64,000 nucleotides of DNA from Parietaria judaica. Lineage: Eukaryota; Streptophyta; Magnoliopsida; Rosales; Urticaceae. Under the pieces are notes generated by a model. The model saw only the letters and a program-made list of their open reading frames with translations, did no database searches and was not told the origin of the DNA. Shown piece by piece: positions 1 through 10,151 of the stretch (positions within the stretch are counted from its first letter, which is position 1; every line of letters begins with the position of its first letter). The stretch lies in NCBI GenBank assembly GCA_954871525.1, contig OX940868.1, forward strand, positions 22,625,056 through 22,689,055, in the 5' to 3' direction. The position numbers were made by a program, and so were the translations under genes.

Positions 1-605
1 TTGTGGAATTATCACACAAAAAAATGACTTTTTTCAATGAAATTGTCACACTTCTTAACACATCATCAGCATTATCTCCATCGACACTCACTCACTCACA
101 TGGACTGTTTCCACTTGGCTATACAAACACCTTGCTTGGACCCATATATATACACATTAATACATATATATAATATAAATATGTGTGTGCGTGCGAACAA
201 GCCGACTTCCAAGTTGTACAGCATATCATTAAAGAAAACAGGCCAAATTGGATAAAAGCTGACGTGTAATGCCATCAATATGACCAGCAAACATACTCAT
301 ATATATGCTTATATATTTTAATATTAGTATATACTGTGAAGAAGAAGGTCCAAGTCATATCAAACAAACCCACTCAGAGGCAGAGCAATGATAATTTAAA
401 TCATATACAATTAAAAGACCAAGAAAAGAAGAGACATTTCATTAACATGTTAGAAATTTGGTCATTGTTTTCTGTTCTTCTGTGCCTATCAACCCTTTTC
501 CTCTATACAACCTTTCACAATAAAGTAACACCCTTTTCTTTTCCTCAATTGATGAAGCTGTGGTTAATAATGGAGCTTCATCGAGTACTATATATAAAGC
601 ATTAC
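1..605. other. AT-rich intergenic / 3' flank
   Basis: No gene was recognised here. The stretch is AT-rich with short TATA-type runs near 140-175 and 300-330. Its right end should contain the 3' untranslated region of the minus-strand VTT-domain gene whose stop codon lies at 606-608. The small open frames present have no family resemblance and no splice partners. Confidence 0.5.
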
Positions 606-2248
606 CTATTGCAAAACTAAATCATCTTCGGTCTGAAGCTGCTTCAGTTTCCTCTTCGCGTAGACCGTGATGAACACCGTCGTGGCCGTGGCGCCGCAAA
701 ACCCTAAACCCGTGAAGATTATCTGCGGGGCCGAGAGCCCGTGGTGCTCTGCCGATGCATCCGCGAGCGTTCGTATTAAAATCCCCCTGAAAATAAAGCA
801 TTGGAAGATATAAACATAAATGCCACATGCGAAAGAAAAGACCAAAATATCCAAACTTGGCTCATACGAAAATTGAATGGAAGTTGTAAATTTGATCGAG
901 CTTTTAAGCGATTTTGAAAGAAAATATAAGTTAAAAGCCATTTGATAACGTGTGATATGAATCATGCACATGAAATTTGCGTGACTAATATCAATACGCA
1001 TGTGAGTACACAAATGCTTTTGATTGGAAATATGAAGAATGTCGTGACTAACGAACGATGATATCATCATGCGTGTAGATTGTAACTATATTTGAAAAGG
1101 AAGATGATCATACGTGTAGATTGTGACGAATGTTTCAGGCACCATTCCGACCAACGACCCCAAAAGGTACGGCCCGTATTTGACGTTCGTCGCCACAGCG
1201 CAGTAGTTGTAGATGATATACGGAAACGGAGAAACCCGAATCAACATCACCGCTCGAAACTGATGGAACCAGTTTCCTTCACCGGCCGATCTTAGAATCG
1301 AGGCTCTCTTCGGATACTTCTCCAACCAACCCTACAAAAACAGGTTAAAAGACAAAGACAGACCGACCTACATAAGAACACGGTGACGGGTAAACGAGTA
1401 AAACAAGACCGGACAATTGAGCGAATTACGCACTTGCATCTTGTGATAGAAAAGTGAGCCGATGAAATACGGAAGAGATATGCCCACAGTAGCGGCGGAC
1501 ATGATTAGAAGAAAGCCAAAGCCGTAACCGAAAGTCATTCCGGCGACCCACATTGACGGTGAAGATGGTATGAAAAAGGTCGGGAATATCGCCACGGAAG
1601 CAAAAACCAGAACCGCAAGCACCGGGGGACTAAACGTCTCGGTTTCCCAATGTATAAGCGGTATTATCTCCTACAAAAAGAAGCTCAATTATTATCACCC
1701 AAAACCATACCAACTTCGCTTGATTCGCTGGTTTCAAATCCACCAGAATATGCATATTTTCCATTATAACCAATCAAAATCCTTATGCTTTCCACATGCT
1801 CATGATCAGTAAGCTAAAAATTCCGAAAACTACACACCAAGGATCATATATGAAACAAAATCCCTAACTAGCTAGAAATCCCCAATTCAAAAAATTATCA
1901 GGAAAAGTGATGATCTTGCAACTTGCAAGCATAACCAAGGAAGAACCCAGAATAGGAACCACCAATTTCGCATGGGAAAAAGAAAATCCATACCTTATCC
2001 ATGAAAAAGGGCCCAATCCATCTGAAGAACACCCAGGCCAACAACCCAGCACACGCGAGCACCAGAACCAGCCGAATCCAGTACCACCACGACCTCCCGG
2101 CGATCCCCGGTGCCGATTCCGGCTCGCATTCCTCCGGTCCGCCGCGCAATTTCACGTAATCTCCGACGCCATTCTCGATGTCGCCGCCGCTCCTGAGCCC
2201 CAGCTCCGGCACCACCTCGCCTCGGCCGTCTTTCTCGCCATAGGTCAT
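606..2248 (-). CDS. TVP38/TMEM64-like VTT (DedA/SNARE-associated Golgi) domain membrane protein
   Basis: Four exons on the minus strand: 2248-1994, 1670-1434, 1331-1114 and 786-606, giving 296 aa with phases closing exactly (255+237+218+181 nt). All introns are GT-AG. The N-terminus is hydrophilic and acidic (about residues 1-50), followed by a hydrophobic segment at about 51-75. The VTT/DedA core comes next, with a re-entrant-type FIPSSPSMWVAG stretch in exon 2, a GxxF-type block (FRAVMLIRVSPFPY) and Y-NY-A in exon 3, and a final membrane segment in exon 4. The exon 3/4 junction restores YTGILIRTLAD, typical of plant SNARE-associated Golgi protein family members. Relatives work as lipid scramblases or trafficking factors in Golgi/ER membranes; that role is inferred from the family. 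The start is the first Met of the exon 1 frame, and a GA-rich 5' leader lies upstream at about 2249-2440. Confidence 0.9.
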
Positions 2249-3077
2249 CGGAAACTCCCCTCTCTGAAATCCACCCCGCGAGACGGCGATTCCTCTGTCC
2301 TCCCCGGCGAATCGCGGTTCCGAAACCCTAACCGCACGGAACCGGACGAGAATGCGCGGTTCGAGGAACCGGAGAGAAGCAAAGGATCGATCGGAGAGAG
2401 AGAAGGAGAGAAAAAGACTGGTTGATGAGAGAGGGGGTTCTCAATGAATATTGATGAAATAGAGGAGATTTTTATGTGAAAAATAAATTAAAAAAAATAA
2501 AAGCGGAATATTGCGAGTTTACGAAACTGCCCTCGCGGAGAAACGGCATCGTTACCGTTCGTTAGCGTGGCGTGTGAGCAAGCTGTTTTTTGAGCGTGGG
2601 GTTAACGGGTTAACTTTAACGGCTAGGATGTCCACGTGGCGTTTTCTATTTGGATTAGGTCCACCGTCAAGTCGGCTTGTGGGTCCCGCCAAGGGAGCAC
2701 TGAGCTGCTCTGCTCATTGTGAGTCTCTTTCTTGGCTTCACTCGCTCACTCTCTTTTCATTTGTTTTTATTAATTAGCAGCACTGCCCCTCTACTTTTAA
2801 TATTGATACATTTTTCTCTCTGAATTTTATATTATTAAAATATAATCATTTATTTTTTCCATAAGGGAGATTTAAAAATATTTAAACGTAATTCATGCGC
2901 TATTTTATTTATTTGAAGATATATAATACGTTTTGAGACTATTGCGAGGGATATTGCAGCTAAAAAAGAAAATTAAGATGTAAATTGAACAAATATACAT
3001 AAATCAAGGACTGTAAAGGGAAATTACTCTTATTTCTTACTTTTACTTTAACTCGTCTCTTTGACTTTTTCTCACTC
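2249..3077. other. 5' leader and promoter region of the VTT gene, then AT-rich spacer
   Basis: The first ~190 bases upstream of the minus-strand start are GC-rich with AG repeats (plus-strand gagagagaaggagag near 2395-2412), as expected of a plant 5' UTR. Beyond about 2450 the DNA becomes AT-rich. No second gene was recognised. The open frame at 2511-2777 has no family features. Confidence 0.4.
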
Positions 3078-3364
3078 TTTTCAACTCCACTATTTTCTTT
3101 TTTTTTTGAAAGCAGATTCGTATATCATTAGCAAAGCGGAACTAAGTCCCGTCTAGAACATGAAAGAAGCCACTCGGGACAGCCCGGTGATTGAAAGTCA
3201 CGGACCGAGTTGGACAAACGTTTTTTAGCTATGAGGTTAGCAACCTCATTACAAGACCTAGGCACCCAACGACATATGTCATTAGATCCTTCCGTTCCAA
3301 AAAGGCGTCTAATGCTAGAGAGGATGGGGCCTTGAATACCGTTATTTTCAACTCCACTATTTTC
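3078..3364 (-). mobile_element. 5'-truncated LINE (non-LTR retrotransposon) 3' end with perfect 20-bp target-site duplication
   Basis: The 20-base sequence at 3078-3097 is repeated exactly at 3345-3364. The intervening 247 bp read on the minus strand as a LINE 3' end. An open frame from 3344 to the TAA at 3128-3130 encodes the C-terminus of a plant LINE RNase H-like domain (motifs CRWVPRSCNEVANLIAKK and SPGCPEWLL). A short 3' tail follows, and the element ends in a T-run on the plus strand at 3098-3107, which is its poly(A) tail. Tail plus long TSD plus 5' truncation is the hallmark of target-primed reverse transcription. The perfect TSD implies a relatively recent insertion. Confidence 0.88.
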
Positions 3365-3793
3365 GATACACTGTTTATGAGAACTATTATTGTGAATAGA
3401 TATCTAATATGTGGCGTGAGCATCACCCAGAGCTTGACACGTGGCAACGAGCTGGCAACAGGTAGTCGCTTTGGTGGGAGAGTTGGCAACTTTTCTCTAC
3501 TCGCTTTGGGATTACAATTTTACAGAGAAATTGCACTAAATAGTCAAATTGAAACTTTAATTTTGTAAAATAGTCAAACTTTGATTAATTTTGTAAACTA
3601 GCCAATTAACATGAGGTGTCATATTTAATTCAAATTTTAATACTAAAATACCCTTTAATTAATCAATTTCGTTTATTATTTTCGTAATTAATTAAATTGG
3701 TAATTATCATTATCCCACAAATCATGGTAACTGATTACTTATTAGTTTAATTTAAAAAAAAAATAAAAAAAATAAGCTTTAAAAATTCCATCG

Positions 3794-3796
<3 letters not shown>

Positions 3797-3831
<35 letters not shown>
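3797..3831. repeat. (CT)n microsatellite
   Basis: About 17 uninterrupted CT units lie directly upstream of the captured coding fragment. Such pyrimidine tracts are common in plant 5' leaders, so this may be part of the captured host gene's 5' UTR. Confidence 0.95.
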
Positions 3832-3833
<2 letters not shown>

Positions 3834-3860
3834 CTTCGAGGCTTCCGTCGCCGCCGCTAG

Positions 3861-4361
3861 CGGAGCTGGTCGGAGCTCCGGCGGAGCAAATCGTGCTCCG
3901 GAGGCCCGAGATCCGACGACGTCGCGGCCGACTCGCAGCGCAGGGCTTCAGATCTGAGCAAGAAATTCGCGAAATGGAGGCGAAAGCCGAAGAAGAAGAA
4001 GCTCCCCGGAGAGAATGGCGATTCGGTGACCGGAAACAATGACGGAGCGAGGGCGAGGGAAACGCAGTCAGAGGTCGGGGAGTATGGTTTCGGCGGTGAG
4101 CGCAAATCTTGCGACACAGATCCGAGATTCTCTGTCGACATTGCAGCTCGGATGTCGCTCGATGAGTGCCGTCGCTTCTCCTTTGACGAGCCGAGGGCAT
4201 CGTGGGAAGGGTACCTGATCGGAAGGCCGGCGAGGATGGCTCCGATAGTGTCCGTCGTCGAGGACAATGCTGAATTGACCGGGCGCGGCAGCGAAGGTTT
4301 CGTTAATGGCCTGAAGTCGCTGCGCCTGAAGTCGCCCATCATTATTCCACGTTTATTTTGA
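3861..4361 (+). pseudogene. OCTOPUS-like (DUF740) gene fragment captured in a transposon
   Basis: One plus-strand frame reads SELRRSKSCSGG, then DLSKKFAKWRRKPKKKKL, then SCDTDPRFSVD, SFDEPRASWEGYLIGR and VSVVEDN in order. These are conserved blocks of the OCTOPUS/OPS-like DUF740 family, plasma-membrane-associated regulators of phloem differentiation. A TAG at 3858-3860 closes the frame upstream. The family's N-terminal region is absent, and the frame ends at 4361 in AT-rich element sequence. Full family members are several hundred residues long, so only an internal piece is present. The frame itself has no internal stop over ~165 codons, suggesting fairly recent capture or some constraint. 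Confidence 0.75.
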
Positions 4362-4362
4362 T

Positions 4363-4600
4363 TGTTAATTTACGTTGATTCGTTGTTAATTTACGTTAAT
4401 ACGTTGTTATTTTACGAATTAACGTAAGTTCGTTGTTAATTCATTGTAAATTCGTTGTTAATTTACGTAAATTAACGTAAATTGGCTAGGAATTCATTGT
4501 AAATTCGTTGTTAATTTACGTTAATTCGATGTTAATTTACGTTGTTTCGTTGTTGATTTGCGTTAATGAGCGTCTTTAATTTGTTGATATTTTAAAAAAA
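4363..4600. repeat. Degenerate tandem repeat of a GTTAATTTACGTTAATTCG-type unit
   Basis: The stretch is made of imperfect copies of a roughly 20-base unit containing TTGTTAATTTACG and TTACGTTAATTCG. It lies directly 3' of the captured OCTOPUS-like fragment and inside the inferred MULE-like element, as subterminal repeats often do. Confidence 0.7.
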
Positions 4601-4971
4601 AAAATAAATCCGAAAATTATATGAATGTTTTGAATTTAAAATTTGAATTATACAAAAAAAAGGGGTATGATTTTGGTTGTTACCATATTAATAGCTATTT
4701 CAATTAATAGCAATATTTTCAATTAATGAAAATAAATGAATTCATAATTAATATAATTATTCATAATAAATGTCATTGATTTTTTCAGATTAATAACCCA
4801 CAAATTACGTGGTTAATTTGTATTTATTTTTAATTTCGTTTTTTATTATTAAGGGTAAGAATGTAATTAGAAATTCACTTAAATGGTTAATTGGTTAGTT
4901 TACAAAATTAACCAAAATTTGGCTATTTTACTAAACTCACTTTCAAGATTGGCTATTACTCTTAAGAACCC

Positions 4972-6131
4972 ATTTTACAATCAGATATTATTTCTATTTT
5001 TATTTATTTCAAAAGAAAAATATAAATATCAGTGATATTGTGTTCTAAACAACAGCAAAATACATAATTCAAAGAAACGACAAAGTTTTTGTCGCTGGTG
5101 ACGGCCCATTGTTGAAAACGACATAAGGGTAATCACGGCAGAAGTGTTTCAATTTTGATCAATGAATGTATCACTTCACATCTGTTGACTTTGAGTATCA
5201 GTTTTCACTTTAAACTCATGTGGTTACTCAATTACTATTAGTCAAAGCTCGGATATCTTATCACAATTATCCATCTTAAGATTTATTGACGTTATTAGGC
5301 CTTCTTTTATGAAAGACATATGGATATAGTCTATCTGTTTTGAAAATAGCATAAGTACTATGTTGTTTTACGTCAACGATGGTGCCTAACATGGTTTTAT
5401 ATCTTTGCCGGCATACTTTCGGTATGGCTCCTGGCATGCCCGTTTTTTGAGAATTGCGGCATGCCTTCGGCATGCAGCATGACCGAGCGTGAACAGTTAT
5501 AACCTATTGATATGATGTCTTATTTTAATTATATACTTATATTTATATTTTTTAAGTCATAAGTATAACTTATTTTTATATAAATATAATTATAACCTAT
5601 GATATCTTATTATTAGTGTGATTTTTTTATTTGTTTATATCTTGTTCTGATAAATAAGTAATTATAAATCAATATTTGAAAATTCTCGAAATACTCAAAA
5701 TTATTTTTTCTGACTTTTCTGGCGATATTTCCATCAGCATGCGGCATGCCCGTAAAATTTATGCGGAGTTTTCGACATATGACATGCCTTTTTTTTCTCA
5801 ATATTTTTACCGGTACGAGACATGCCAGTAAAATAGTAAGAGCGAAACGGTGTCGACATTGACATTTAGAACCTTGGCGTCTCCTAGTACGCTGTCGTTT
5901 ATACACCTCAACATTGGCATTTAGAACCTTATTGTCTCACAGTATGGTGTCGTTTACACACCTCAACGTCGTTTTCAGGCACTGCTGGTTTCGCAGGTCA
6001 ACGCGTTGACTATTTGTTGAAACATAGCAAATCCCGGCGAACAAATACTATTCCACACTCACTCTCTCTCTCTCTCTGAAATCAAAGAATAAACTTTGTT
6101 TGATTGATAGAGAGAGGGAGAGTTGGATCCT
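4972..6131. repeat. Intergenic stretch with a degenerate repetitive element (about 5389-5877) and a 55-bp tandem duplication
   Basis: Between about 5389 and 5877 the DNA is dense in GGCATGCC/GCATGCCG words and ends in a block that, read on the minus strand, starts CCAAGGTTCTAAATGTCAA. A related block (CCAAGGTTTTAAATACCGC, then a shared TTTCGCACTTTTCA-like stretch) occurs at 45963, indicating a dispersed element. From 5856 a ~55-bp unit (acattgacatttagaacc...) is repeated in tandem at 5911 with mismatches. The last ~180 bases before 6132, with a CT-rich tract at 6060-6078, should be the promoter and 5' leader of the BASS gene. Confidence 0.5.
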
Positions 6132-9003
6132 ATGATGCGTTTGAGAGCGATCGACACTCCATTCCAGCTTCGGATCCCTCGTCTTCAACCTCGCTCTTCC
6201 TTCTCCGCTCCCAGAAACCTCGCGTCTCCGATACCGGCCTCCACGAACTCCAGCTCTGTCAAGCTCTCGATTCGCCGGAATTCGCTCGCTCCGAGTAAGT
6301 GTACTGATTAAGCTCACTTCGTGCTTCTCCTAATTCGATTTTCGCGGTGTTGATTTGATTTGTTCGTTCCGATTCTGAAAAGTTCGCAGATGCTTCTCCG
6401 TCAAGGTTTCCGGCTCGGATTCCAACGAAGAGCCTCCTTCCGGAAACGCAGAGGTTCTAATCAATTTCTCATTTTTACTTTTTAGAAATTAGCGGCAAAA
6501 ATACCCGTTGGTATATTTATTTATTTGTACCAAAGTCGATAACATAATTACTTCTGCCACCAATTCCTCTTAATTAGTCTATGCATATATAGGCTATTTG
6601 TAAAGGTTGGAATTTTCGACGATAATCGTCGATTTTTCGGCTTTTCGATAGTTACCGGTAAGTTGCCGGTTGTAATGCTTATCGTTTTTATATACTTTTC
6701 GACGATTTTCGAGGTTTTCGATAAAACCTTTTCCAACCGATTTTCGGTAAAATCAGTGTAAAAAAAAGGTATTTTTCGGCAAAAATAATTATATTTGCAC
6801 AAGGTCACCTCACCCCACCCCACCTCGCCACGTCCGTCCGGACGGACGGCGGCGGCGCGCGCGTGTGGTGGTGTAACATTTGTGTGAGTCCTCCCCCATC
6901 CACAAAATCCTATGACCCAAAGGGCCCAAGCCCTTGTCCCTAATATTTGGTATATAAACATCACCAAACTCTTGTCATCTATCAATGTGGGACTTTTTGT
7001 TATTCAACTTATATTACACAACTTAACATACACATACACTTTCACTTAATAATTTAACTTAATATTACACACTTCAACTAATATTATACACTTAACATAC
7101 ATATTAACTTCACCTAACATACATATACACTTAATATGTATATTCATTTAATATTATACACTTCAACTAATATTAATATTATAATTATACACTTAATAAT
7201 TTAACATATGTTTTGTGGTATGATATTATCAAAATATTTTATAAGTTAGATGTCAAAAAGTATCGAAAAGTATCGATAATCCGTCGATAATCATCGAAAA
7301 GTATCGGTAATCGGTAAGCTACAGTGTTATAGGTTTTCCGTCGGTTAATCGGTAAGCTATCGATTAATCCGTCGAAAACGGTAATCGATTTATCGGTAAA
7401 ATCGGTAAGTTGAACTTTGTATATATTCATTGGACTAGAATATTATAATACTATCATAGATTCCGAGAGCACTAACTTTGAATATTCTGAATGCAATCTT
7501 TGCCCATACATGAAGACCAGAACTTTCAAATATTAATTCAATATATATGTGTATAATATATGTATATATATATATATGTTTGTGTTTTGTTCTTGTTTCA
7601 GGGCTTTCATGAAAAAGTGGTCTCACTTGCGGAAATTCTGAAGAGATCAAACTCATATTTGCCTCATGTTGTTCTTGCAAGCACTCTTCTGGCTTTGGTT
7701 TATCCACCTTCCTTCACGTGGTTCACCACAAGGTTGCTCAACTTACTTCTTTCGATCGATACGCGTCGTAAAAACGATTTGTTTGAGGGATTTACTTGAA
7801 TCTACGTTCAGGTACTACGCACCGGCATTAGGCTTTTTGATGTTCGCGGTCGGAGTCAACTCCAGCGAGAAGGATTTTCTAGAAGCGTTTAAGAATCCTG
7901 GTGCTATATTAGCCGGTTATGTTGGTCAATTTTTTGTCAAACCGCTTCTCGGATATCTTTTTGCTAAAATCTCCGTCGTGGTGTTTGGTCTTCCGACAAC
8001 GATAGGTGAGGTTCATTTCACCGTTCTCAATCCTCACAAAACCGTTTTTTTTTTTTTTTTCCTATCACTAATTGATTGGTGATTCTGTTTTTAGGCGCTG
8101 GAATAGCGTTAGTGTCGTGCGTTAGCGGTGCGCAGCTGTCGAACTACGCGACATTTTTGACGGACCCGTCGCAGGCGCCCCTGAGCATTGTGATGACGTC
8201 ACTCTCCACCGCCACTGCGGTGGTCGTGACGCCGCTGTTGTCGCTCCTGCTCATCGGGAAGAGGCTGCCCGTCGACGTCAAAGGAATGGTATCCAGCATT
8301 TTGCAGATCGTGATAACGCCGATCGCTTCGGGCTTGCTTTTGAACCGGTGAGTGCAAATTTCTCATCTTCATAATCACAATAGCATTTGGTTTCCGAGTT
8401 CCTCGTCTTAAGAACCGCGTAATATGCTAGATTCTTTCCTCGGCTCTGCGGCTTGATTCGTCCATTTTTGCCTCCATTGTCGGTCTTGGTGACGGCGTGC
8501 TGTGTCGGAGCCCCGCTAGCTATCAACATCGACTCCGTTATGTCTCCTTTTGGAGTGACCATCGTTTTACTTATATTCGCGTTTCATCTAACGGCGTTCA
8601 TAGCCGGTTATGCTCTCACCGGCGTTGCCTTTCAAAATGCGCCTGACGTGAAACCGCTGCAAAGAACACTTTCCTACGAAACCGGTATTTTTGTTATTCT
8701 TTTTTTTTTTCTTTCAAACACAATATTTTCGCATTATCTTATTGTTGTTTAATTAATTGTATAGGAATGCAAAGCAGTCTTTTGGCCCTTGCTTTAGCAA
8801 ACAGATTCTTCAAAGATCCTCTCGTTGGTGTTCCTCCTGCAATATCTGTTAGTCAATTCTTTGATGCTCTGTTTCATATATCTATATGTATGTATATAAT
8901 TATATAATTCTTATGTAGTATTTTGATTGTGCAGACTGTAATGATGTCGTTGATGGGGTTCTCTCTTGTGATGCTTTGGACCAAGAAGAAACAAGTGTCG
9001 TAA
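6132..9003 (+). CDS. BASS1: Plastid sodium/metabolite cotransporter, BASS family (BASS1-like)
   Basis: Eight exons: 6132-6294, 6383-6453, 7602-7732, 7812-8005, 8095-8347, 8431-8684, 8765-8847 and 8935-9003, giving 405 aa with all phases closing. The first ~75 residues are rich in Ser/Arg/Pro and poor in acidic residues (RIPRLQPRSS, KLSIRRNS), a likely chloroplast transit peptide. Exons 3-8 encode the bile acid:sodium symporter fold with multiple membrane segments. The conserved block GAGIALVSCVSGAQLSNYAT is followed by VVTPLLSLLLIGKRLP, PLAINIDSVMSPFG and ETGMQSSLLALALANRF, all hallmarks of the BASS1/2/3 group. The ending at VMLWTKKKQ is most like BASS1; the substrate is not established from sequence. 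The exon 2 acceptor is set at 6381-6382 because only this keeps the frame into CFSVKVSGS. Intron 2 (1148 bp) is swollen by a repeat. Confidence 0.93.
6600..7420. mobile_element. Non-autonomous, probably hAT-like element inside BASS intron 2
   Basis: The block starts TAAAGGTTGGAATTTTCGAC and ends in a stretch that on the minus strand reads AAAGTTCAACTTACCGATTT. Both subterminal regions are packed with short direct and inverted CGATAATCG, CGGTAA and TATCGATAA words, typical of hAT subterminal repeats. The interior holds a promoter-like GGGCCCAAGCCC...AATGTGGGAC stretch and AT-rich imperfect repeats of the type ACTTAATATTACAC (7010-7210). No transposase frame is visible and the flanking 8-mers match only partly, so the superfamily and exact ends are uncertain. 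Confidence 0.5.
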
Positions 9004-10151
9004 AAGATTCAATCTTTTTGGCGGCAAAGCTTAGATCAATACCTATAAAATAGGTTTTTTTATTTAATCTTCTCTTGATTAAATTTGATTGATCAGAATA
9101 GTTTGAATATCATCGAGCTAACATGTATTTACAATGATCGTAGTTTGTGAAGATTGAGCAAGCTTGTTCGTGACCATAAATTTTGTTTTGCTTCATCAAT
9201 TTTGGACTTGGATATTCATAGTATCATGTAGTAGTACGATATCAAACGACAATATTCTAGAAAAACTGTTGAACACCGTTATCCTCCGAGGCCGTTATGT
9301 TGACGGCCATGTGTATTTGCCGGTGCGGGCATTCCAGATAGTGCGGTAGCGGAGGCGACCAGGAACGAGAAAATTGTGCGTAGCAAGCCTCAATCATACG
9401 ACACTCATTGTTTTGATTCGTTTAAAGTTAAGTAAGAGTAATATATAATTATAGGGATATCTGTATAATATCTAAATGTTAAAATAATTACTTAATTTTT
9501 TCATATTATGTATAAAGAAATGAAAGATTCTCACTGATATTAAAAGTTTGCAAATGTAAATAAGATTTTTCAATAATTTCTTAACATGAAATTTCGTGCG
9601 CCAAATATGATTTGTCTAAGTTTTCACTCCATTCAAACAAGTATTTGCCCATTTCGACCAGCGTGAATAATCTATTGTCTCATTTTTTGCATATTAGAGA
9701 GAACTTAGTGTTCATTGTCAACTCTTTGAAGTTCTTTAGCTCTCTGTCAAAGTAAGCGAAAACTTGGACAAATCGTGTTACTCTCACCACATAGAGAACT
9801 TCAAGGTAGGAAGTTAACTAGAATTTTTTTTTTTTACTTTTATCAATACTTTTATATCATTGACAATATTCTCCAAAAAAAAAAAAACGAAATATGTGAT
9901 ATATTGTAACATTTATGTATTTTTGCCGCAATAATTATATTGTCGTTTGTAATGTCAGTGTCGTTTCCATACTACCACCTTTAAATCGGAGAACCTTATC
10001 TACAAAAAAAAATAGAAAAATAAAAAGGTTTAACATATTCCACAAAAGCCCCCCGTCTTCTGTAAAATGTCTCTTCTGTCCCAACCCCCCGAAGTCTCAA
10101 CTCAAGCCTTCGACTGAGCCAGAAAGCTCAGAGCTCAAGCAAGAAGAATCC
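9004..10151. other. Intergenic spacer between BASS-like and Ycf49-like genes
   Basis: It contains the BASS 3' UTR at its left end and the Ycf49-like promoter at its right end. The sequence is AT-rich with poly-A/T runs near 9828, 9886 and 10005. The frame at 9164-9349 shows no domain or splice context. No element with recognisable ends was found. Confidence 0.5.

Larger units (their letters stand above)
3525..4971. mobile_element. Pack-MULE-like element carrying a host gene fragment
   Basis: Long, diverged terminal inverted repeats frame this 1.45-kb stretch. The left end has TAGTCAAACTTTGATTAATT then TTGTAAACTAGCCAATTAAC. The right end, read on the minus strand, has TAGCCAAATTTTGGTTAATT then TTGTAAACTAACCAATTAAC. 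Both continue outward through a similar block containing AATAG(T/C)CAA. The 8-base word attttaca sits just outside both ends (3517-3524 and 4972-4979), with the ninth base differing, which fits a 9-bp MULE duplication with one mutation. Between the AT-rich arms lies GC-rich coding-like DNA resembling OCTOPUS/DUF740. No transposase is present. Exact ends are inferred. Confidence 0.66.

Noticed and set aside
2511..2777. 88-codon plus-strand frame
   Set aside because: No recognisable domain, no splice context, and located in the upstream spacer of the minus-strand VTT gene.
7666..8082. 138-codon frame as an independent gene
   Set aside because: It is BASS exons 3 and 4 joined by reading through a short intron; the phase analysis assigns both to the eight-exon gene.
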